A program made the position numbers and the translations under genes. Positions 58,803 to 64,000 of a stretch of 64,000 nt of DNA are shown piece by piece; position 1 is the first letter of the stretch, and every line of letters starts with the position of its first letter. The notes beneath the pieces are model-generated. The model was not told the DNA's origin, searched no databases, and worked only from the letters and a program-made list of their open reading frames with translations. Source of the stretch: Azospirillum soli (lineage in GTDB: Bacteria; Pseudomonadota; Alphaproteobacteria; Azospirillales; Azospirillaceae); the NCBI RefSeq assembly GCF_017876165.1, contig NZ_JAGINQ010000015.1:62001-126000 (forward strand), in the 5' to 3' direction.

Positions 58803-61303
58803 GCCGCCCCTCCCGTCCCTGCGAAGCGTTCACGGACTAGCGCCCGCACCTCCGCCGCGTCGGCGCAATCCAGCGCCTCCCGCGCCACCCGTTCCGCGTC
58901 CGCCATGGCGATCCCGCGCAGGCGCGCCTTGACCGAGGGCACGGTGGGGATGGCGACGCTCAGCTCCGCCACGCCCAGTCCGGACAGCAGCACCGCTCCC
59001 GCCGGGTCGCCCGCGATGCCGCCGCAAGCCCCCACCCAGATCCCGGCGCCCTTTGCCGCCGCCACCGTCCGTTCGACCATGCGCAGAACGGCCGGATGCA
59101 GGCCGTCCGCCTGTGGGGCCAGCACCGGGTGCAGCCGGTCCATCGCCAGCACATACTGGGTCAAATCATTCGTCCCGATGGAGAAGAAGGCGACCTCGCG
59201 CGCCAGCCGGTCGGCCATCATAACCGCCGAGGGCACCTCGATCATAATGCCCAGCTCCACCGGCTCCACCCCGACCTCCCGCCGAACTTCCTCGGTGATC
59301 GCCTTGGCCTTCGCCAACTCGGCGGGGGCCGCGATCATCGGGTACATGATGCGCACCGGCCCTTCCGCCGAGGCGCGCAGCATGGCGCGCAGCTGCGTGC
59401 GGAACAGGTCTTCCCGCTCGAAGCACAGGCGCACGCCGCGCACGCCCAGGAACGGGTTTGCCTCCGCCGGCATGCGCAGGTACGGCACGTTCTTGTCGCC
59501 GCCGATGTCCAGCGTGCGCAGGATGATCGGCAGCCCATTCATCGCCCGCACCATGCTGCGGTACGCCTCGAACTGCTCCTCCTCGTCGGGCGGAAAGTCG
59601 CGTTGCAGGAACAGGAACTCCGTCCTCATCAACCCGACGCCCTCGCCGCCGGCCTCCACAGCGCCGGCCGCCTCCGCCGGGTCGGAGATGTTGGCGGCCA
59701 CCTCCACCCGTTTGCCATCCGTGGTGATGGCCGGCTTGTATCGGTCCAGCCGCTCGGCCTCCCGCCGTTCGCCCACCGCGACGCGGGCCGCGGCGGCGCG
59801 TCCCCGGTCGCGGTCGCTGGGGTCCACCACCAGAACGCCGTCGTCGCCGTTGAGGATCGCCTCCCGCCCGTTCTCCAAGTCCAGCACCGCCGGCCCGGAC
59901 GCCACCACCGCCGGAATGTCCAGCGACCGCGCGATGATCGCCGTGTGCGAGGTCGCCCCGCCGCCCGCCGTGCACAGTCCCAGCACCATGGCGGGATCCA
60001 GCTTCGCCGTGTCGGACGGCTCCAGATCCTCGGCCAACAGGATCACGGGATGGTCGGGCAGGGCGGCGACGCTCTCCGTCGCGTCGGCCAGCAGGCGCAG
60101 CACCCGACGGCCCACGTCTCGCAGGTCCGCCGCGCGCCCGGCCAGCAGCGGGTCGGCGAGCTGCGCCAGCATGGCCGCGCGCTCCTCGTACACCTCCCGC
60201 CACGCCCAACCGGCGCTGGCGCCGGTGTCGATGCGCGCGTGGGCGTCGGCGACCATCTCCGGATCGTCGAGCAGTTCCAAATGCGCCTTGAAGATGGCGG
60301 CCTTGGCCGCGCCGGCCTTCTTCCAGAACTCCTCGTGAAGGTTGCGCAGATCGGCCGCCGCTCCGGCCAAGGCCTGATCCAGGCGCACGTGCTGCATCGC
60401 CGGATCCGGGGCGGTCTCAGCGACGGTCAGTTCCTCGCGCTGGAACTTCCAGACCGGACCGATGGACACGCCGGGGGAGGCCGAGATGCCGGCCACCACC
60501 CGCCCGTCATAGTCCAGATCCACCGGTGCCGTGCGGGACGTTGCGGGAGGTGCCGCTGGCGTCTCGGACGCGGCCGGCTCGTCCAGCCCGGCCTCGAACG
60601 CCGCCCGGATCGCCGCCAGCGCCGCTCCGGCATCGTCGCCCGCCGCCGTGATGGTGATCGGCCGCCCGCCCGACACCCCCAGCCGCAGCAGCGACACGAG
60701 GCTCTTGGCGTTGCCCACGTCCTCGCCATGACGCACGGCGATCTCCGCCCGGAAGCGCTTGGCCACCTCGACCAGCGCCGTCGCCGGCCGGGCGTGCAGG
60801 CCGTGCGGCACCGGCGCCGTGACCTCAATCGACTCGCCGACCACAGGGGCCTGCGTCGTTGTCTCGGAAGTCGCACCGCTGCCGTTCAGCACCGCCATCA
60901 CGTCGCGGGGATCGCGGGTGGTGCCCAGCCGTTCGGCCTCCGCCGGATTCCCCAGAACGCTGGTCAGCCGTTGCAGAACGGCGATGTGCTCGTCCGACTT
61001 GGCGGCGATGCCGACCACCAACCGGGCCGGTTCGCCCGTTCCCCAATCGACGCCTTGCGGGAACTGCACGACCACCACGCCCGTCCGGCGCACCAGATCG
61101 CGCGCATCGGGCAGGCCGTGCGGGATGGCGATGCCGCTGCCCAGATAGGTGCCGGCGACATTCTCGCGCCCCAGCATGCTGTCGATGTATCCGGGGTCGA
61201 TCAGGCCGCTGTCCACCATGGCGCGGCCGGCGATGCGGATCGCCTCCGCCTTGTCCGGCGCCGAGAGCCCAAGGCGCACCTGCGATTCGGATAGCTGGAG
61301 CAT
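58799..61303 (-). CDS. fruB: PTS fructose multiphosphoryl transfer protein, IIA-HPr-EI fusion
   Basis: Soluble phosphotransferase of 834 aa combining three PTS functions. The IIA domain (1-145) has phospho-His62 in IPHGLPD; HPr (158-245) has His170 in PHGLHARPA; and Enzyme I (265-834) has His453 in GGGATSHTAIIARS. PEP-binding motifs include LDIGGDKNVPYL and ACGGIAGDP. The protein relays phosphate from PEP to FruA. This architecture makes the fructose system independent of a general EI/HPr pair. Confidence 0.95.
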   Translation of the reverse strand: MLQLSESQVRLGLSAPDKAEAIRIAGRAMVDSGLIDPGYIDSMLGRENVAGTYLGSGIAIPHGLPDARDLVRRTGVVVVQFPQGVDWGTGEPARLVVGIAAKSDEHIAVLQRLTSVLGNPAEAERLGTTRDPRDVMAVLNGSGATSETTTQAPVVGESIEVTAPVPHGLHARPATALVEVAKRFRAEIAVRHGEDVGNAKSLVSLLRLGVSGGRPITITAAGDDAGAALAAIRAAFEAGLDEPAASETPAAPPATSRTAPVDLDYDGRVVAGISASPGVSIGPVWKFQREELTVAETAPDPAMQHVRLDQALAGAAADLRNLHEEFWKKAGAAKAAIFKAHLELLDDPEMVADAHARIDTGASAGWAWREVYEERAAMLAQLADPLLAGRAADLRDVGRRVLRLLADATESVAALPDHPVILLAEDLEPSDTAKLDPAMVLGLCTAGGGATSHTAIIARSLDIPAVVASGPAVLDLENGREAILNGDDGVLVVDPSDRDRGRAAAARVAVGERREAERLDRYKPAITTDGKRVEVAANISDPAEAAGAVEAGGEGVGLMRTEFLFLQRDFPPDEEEQFEAYRSMVRAMNGLPIILRTLDIGGDKNVPYLRMPAEANPFLGVRGVRLCFEREDLFRTQLRAMLRASAEGPVRIMYPMIAAPAELAKAKAITEEVRREVGVEPVELGIMIEVPSAVMMADRLAREVAFFSIGTNDLTQYVLAMDRLHPVLAPQADGLHPAVLRMVERTVAAAKGAGIWVGACGGIAGDPAGAVLLSGLGVAELSVAIPTVPSVKARLRGIAMADAERVAREALDCADAAEVRALVRERFAGTGGAA

Positions 61304-61403
61304 TCGCCGTCCTCCCCGCTGTGGAGTCCTTTCCGCATGGTAAGGCGCGCGGAGGGCTCTCGTTCAAAGAGCTTCAACGCCGCATTACCGACAACGTTCC
61401 TCC

Positions 61404-61766
61404 CTATTCCTTGTCGCGCGCGCCATCCACGGCGACGTTGCGATCATCCGTGAAGCGGCCATCCTGTCCGGGCTGCGGTTGCGGGCGGTCGCGGTCATCC
61501 GTCCCGCGCGTCGGGCCGGCGGTCGCGCTGGTTCCCAAATCCAGAACGCCCTGGGTTCCACCCTCCGTGGCGCCGACATGCGGGCCGCCGCCGGCCTGCG
61601 CGCCGTCCTCACCGATGGCAGGCGTGGCGGGGCCGCCGAGCGCCGCCGGATCGATTCCGCCACCGCCGGTGCCGGGCGTCGGGTTCTCCACCGATCCATC
61701 CCGCCCGGCTTCCTCGCTGTTGGGAATACCGAGATCGCGTTGTGAATTCGTCTTGTCGGCGCCCAT
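61404..61766 (-). CDS. uncharacterised hydrophilic protein
   Basis: A 120-aa product starting MGADKTNSQRDLGIPNSEE. It is rich in Gly, Asp, Pro, Thr and Ala, without hydrophobic segments, and is probably disordered. AGGAGA lies about 6 bp before the ATG. The gene ends 100 bp upstream of fruB on the same strand. I do not recognise a family; small Gly/Asp-rich proteins of this type occur sporadically in Azospirillum-like genomes. Confidence 0.5.
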   Translation of the reverse strand: MGADKTNSQRDLGIPNSEEAGRDGSVENPTPGTGGGGIDPAALGGPATPAIGEDGAQAGGGPHVGATEGGTQGVLDLGTSATAGPTRGTDDRDRPQPQPGQDGRFTDDRNVAVDGARDKE

Positions 61767-61805
61767 GCCGCTTCTCCTGTCTTGGGTGAATCGAGCCCAA
61801 GCGGT

Positions 61806-62609
61806 TCAACAGGAAAGCGCGAACCCCGTCACATCGAACCAGGCTCCCACGGTATGCCGCAGGTCGCGGCGCCGATCCTCCTCCGGTGCCGGAGCGATGT
61901 CCCAATCCCAGCGTCGGTCCGGTGCGGGCAGGGGAATGCCCCAGGTCGAATCCTCCCGTTCCACCACTCGTCCGCCGTCCAGCCACAGGCTCTCGATGTC
62001 GGTGAACAGCGCGGCGGTGTGAGCGGTGCGGGCCAGCCACGCCAGATGGCTTCGCGCCAGCGCCTTGGCGAAGGTCGCCCGTTCGGCATCCGGAACATGC
62101 GGCGCACGCCGGTCGATGGCGTCCAGCGGCATCAGCGGCAGTTGCGACAGCAGATTGCACGACACCGCGAAGGCGAACCGCCCGCCCGCCAGTTCCGGCG
62201 GGTTGGGGGAGGGCAAGTGCCCACCGCTCCGCAGCGTCGCCTCCAGCGGGTCCAGAATCCCGGCCACGTCCAGTTCCACCAAGCGTACGTTGGCGAACCG
62301 CCGAACCTCCCGCCGGACCGAGCGGGCGTGGATCACGTCCACCAGCACCACCTCGTCGAACCGTTCCGCCAGTTCGCGCAACGGCACTTCGATGAGCAGG
62401 CCCGAGCCGGCGACCAGCGCCCGCCCGCCCCTCGGCGCCCGCTCCGCAGCCTCCGCGACAAAGCGGCGGCAGGCCTCCACATGCGGCTCCCACGCCCTCC
62501 GCTGCCGCCGGTATCGCGCGCCGAGCGCCACCGCCTCCGCCAGATAGCCGAATCGACGTGCCAGGGGCGGGCAGGGGGTCGTCAGATACTCGAACGCTTC
62601 GCGCAACAC
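61806..62609 (-). CDS. uncharacterised protein with a methyltransferase-like fold
   Basis: A 267-aa product from the GTG at 62609. The segment GGRALVAGSGLLIEVPL followed by FDEVVLVDVIHARSVR and VRLVELDV has the beta-alpha-beta order of a class I SAM-binding domain, but the glycine loop reads AGSGLL and other methyltransferase motifs are weak. AVSCNLLSQLPLMPLD could be motif IV. It may be a degenerate methyltransferase. Divergent from the SDR gene with 47 bp between starts. Function unknown. Confidence 0.65.
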   Translation of the reverse strand: MLREAFEYLTTPCPPLARRFGYLAEAVALGARYRRQRRAWEPHVEACRRFVAEAAERAPRGGRALVAGSGLLIEVPLRELAERFDEVVLVDVIHARSVRREVRRFANVRLVELDVAGILDPLEATLRSGGHLPSPNPPELAGGRFAFAVSCNLLSQLPLMPLDAIDRRAPHVPDAERATFAKALARSHLAWLARTAHTAALFTDIESLWLDGGRVVEREDSTWGIPLPAPDRRWDWDIAPAPEEDRRRDLRHTVGAWFDVTGFALSC

Positions 62610-62656
62610 GGAACAGGCCCCTTGACCGAAACCGGGTGCAGGGTACCTATGGCGGC

Positions 62657-63427
62657 ATGGTCGAGATCAAGAGGAAAGCGGCCCTGGTCACCGGGGCTGG
62701 CAAGCGGATCGGGCGCGCCATCGCGCTCGACCTCGCCGCGCAGGGCTGGGCCGTGGGCGTCCACTACCTGAACTCCCGTGCCGATGCCGATTCGGTGGTC
62801 GCCCACATCGAGGCGCAGGGCGGCATCGCTGTGGCACTCCACGCCGACCTGGAGCGGGAATCCGACGTCCAGGCCTTGGTGCCCGAGGCCGTCGAACGGA
62901 TAGGCGCGCTGTCCCTCCTGGTCAACAACGCCTCCTGCTTCGAGCGCGATTCGGTCGAGGACGCCACCCGCGCCTCCTGGGACCGGCACATGGAGGCGAA
63001 CCTGCGCGCCCCCTTCGTCCTGTCCCAGGCCTTCGCCGCGCAGGTTCCGGCCGACGAGAAGGGGCTGATCGTCAACCTGCTGGACCAGCGGGTGTGGAAT
63101 CTCACCCCGCACTTCGTCTCCTACACGCTGTCGAAGGCCGGGCTGTGGACGCTGACGCGGACGCTGGCCATGGCGCTGGCGCCGCGCATCCGGGTCAACG
63201 GCATCGGCCCCGGCCCGACCCTGCGCAACAGCCGCCAGTCGGAGGAGGAGTTCGCCGCCCAGCGCGACGCCACTCCGCTCCAGCGCGGCACCTCGCCGGA
63301 GGAGATCTGCGCCGCCCTGCGCTTCCTGATCGACGCCCCGGCGGTGACCGGCCAGATGATCGCGCTCGACGGTGGAGAGCATCTGGGGTGGGCGCAACCC
63401 TCCGTCGGTTTCGTTCCCGTGGAATAG
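62657..63427 (+). CDS. SDR family oxidoreductase (FolM/pteridine reductase-like)
   Basis: A protein of 256 aa with TGAGKRIGRAIA at residues 11-22, NNASCFERD, the catalytic YTLSK and a C-terminal GGEHLGW. TGxxKRIG instead of TGxxxGIG is typical of pteridine/dihydromonapterin reductases (FolM, PTR1), as are the residues around DQRVWNLTPHFVSYTLSK. It may reduce dihydrofolate or dihydromonapterin. uvrC follows after 404 bp. Confidence 0.85.
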   Translation: MVEIKRKAALVTGAGKRIGRAIALDLAAQGWAVGVHYLNSRADADSVVAHIEAQGGIAVALHADLERESDVQALVPEAVERIGALSLLVNNASCFERDSVEDATRASWDRHMEANLRAPFVLSQAFAAQVPADEKGLIVNLLDQRVWNLTPHFVSYTLSKAGLWTLTRTLAMALAPRIRVNGIGPGPTLRNSRQSEEEFAAQRDATPLQRGTSPEEICAALRFLIDAPAVTGQMIALDGGEHLGWAQPSVGFVPVE

Positions 63428-63831
63428 AACCAAGGCATGGCTTCGCCGCCTCGCGGCCATAGACCGCAAGTAACAATTTTTAACCAATTTGAAGCTTTGT
63501 CCGCTCGCAAGGACCGCGCGTTTTATACAGCTGTCCACCGGCTTGCAAGAGGTGGTTTGGGGGGTATGACAATTTTGTGCGCCGCATGCACCTACCCCTC
63601 TTGACTCTCATGCGCGCGAATAAAATCAACCACTTAGCAAGTTTGCTCAAAAAATAGGCAGCTCCCAGGAAGGCGTTGCGGCGCCTGACTTCGGAACAGC
63701 TACCCCATCCGTTATCGACAGACTTATCCACAATTTCCGTGGATATCCTTTCGAACGGGTGAGTCGGAAGCCTTAACTCTTTCGGCCAGGGGGCGGTTGA
63801 CCCGGCCTGCGGCTTTGACGACATTCGGCCC
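63428..63831. other. 404-bp AT-richer intergenic region upstream of uvrC
   Basis: It contains several imperfect inverted repeats (CAAGAGG at 63545 with CCTCTTG at 63597; ATGGC...GCCAT near 63437), a short AGCAA-GT-TTGCT stem followed by six A residues (near 63636-63655), TAACAATTTTTAACC around 63471, and two DnaA-box-like sequences. No plausible coding frame is visible. A small RNA or a long regulated leader is possible. Confidence 0.5.
63712..63732 (+). promoter_or_regulatory. pair of DnaA-box-like sites upstream of uvrC
   Basis: TTATCGACA (63712-63720, one mismatch) and the exact consensus TTATCCACA (63724-63732) are directly repeated with 12-bp spacing, 100-120 bp before the uvrC start. 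A degenerate inverted copy (CGTGGATAT) follows. DnaA binding is inference. Confidence 0.4.
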
Positions 63832-64000
63832 ATGGCCGACACCGTTCCAGAAACCCCGGATCTCGCCGTCAACGAGACCTCCGCCCCAGAGTCGTCCGCC
63901 CCCGAGGCAGCTGACGACTCTCCGTCGTCCCGCGCCCGCCGCCGCCCGGCGGACCTCGCGCGCGGCGTGGAGGTGATTCGCGAGCATCTGAAGACCCTGC
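63832..64000 (+). CDS. uvrC: excinuclease ABC subunit C (partial, 5' end)
   Basis: Only the first 56 codons are present. After a disordered 44-residue extension rich in Ser, Pro and Glu comes RGVEVIREHLKTL, which matches the helix that starts the GIY-YIG nuclease domain of UvrC. Alphaproteobacterial UvrC proteins often have such extensions. The neighbouring SDR gene also fits the usual order. The call depends on this short stretch. Confidence 0.75.
   Translation, partial: MADTVPETPDLAVNETSAPESSAPEAADDSPSSRARRRPADLARGVEVIREHLKTL

Noticed and set aside
61304-61403. Cra/FruR operator upstream of fruB
   Set aside because: TTGAA half-site-like sequences (TTGAAGC, TTTGAAC) occur, but they are direct rather than inverted repeats and do not match the Cra consensus well.
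63428-63831. Chromosomal replication origin
   Set aside because: Only two to three DnaA-like boxes are visible, and none of the usual origin neighbours (dnaA, hemE, parAB, mnmG) lies in the window.

Overview
The window reads as a chromosomal segment of a GC-rich alphaproteobacterium of the Azospirillum type (Rhodospirillales). Codon use is strongly GC3-biased. The marker genes include a phasin, a fructose PTS with a fused IIA-HPr-EI protein, a MarR regulator of the LdtR type, a CO-dehydrogenase-like (form II) molybdenum hydroxylase cluster and the alphaproteobacterial rpsF-rpsR-DUF2232-rplI arrangement. I see no insertion sequence, prophage, tRNA, rRNA or CRISPR. The species assignment is inference from gene content.

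Left part (1-26 kb) is core genome. A minus-strand block runs rpsF-rpsR-DUF2232-rplI, cfa, dnaB, alr, mlaE, mlaF and, after a plus-strand insertion (map, NUDIX, alpha/beta hydrolase, tautomerase), radA-cvpA. A divergent plus-strand fatty-acid operon follows: fabD-fabG-acpP-fabF-mltG. Then come slt (minus), dapA-smpB-rsmC-like (plus), and hemB, a metallophosphoesterase and a lipid kinase (minus).

Middle part (26-38 kb) holds valine catabolism (3-hydroxyisobutyryl-CoA hydrolase), an LdtR-type regulator, an NhaP-type antiporter, a complete branched-chain-amino-acid-type ABC importer (G-F-K-H-M order), a class I glutamine amidotransferase, a periplasmic 5'-nucleotidase and a phasin divergent from alanine dehydrogenase.

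The 39-53 kb part is the most accessory-looking. A long minus-strand series (coxS-coxL-coxM, MoxR ATPase, VWA protein, two short XdhC proteins, and a MoCF-nucleotidyltransferase fusion) encodes a molybdenum hydroxylase with its cofactor and maturation machinery. CoxL carries AYRGAGR rather than the Cys-containing loop of true CO dehydrogenases, so its substrate is unknown. Divergent from it is a TAXI-TRAP transporter (binding protein, fused permease, DUF1850 protein), then a CitMHS/NhaD-like antiporter.

Right part (53-64 kb): dusA, msrB plus a luciferase-like oxidoreductase, the fruB-fruK-fruA operon, two uncharacterised proteins, an SDR of the FolM/pteridine-reductase type, and the 5' end of uvrC behind a 400-bp AT-richer leader with DnaA-box sequences.

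The most striking non-coding signal is a family of palindromic elements built on CCCTCTCCC/GGGAGAGGG. All four copies lie between co-directional genes, and three of them interrupt clear operons: livK|livH, coxM|moxR and fruK|fruA. Two copies are composite, with several hairpins and a paired-base substitution between copies. This suggests a BIME-like element that may shape mRNA segments.
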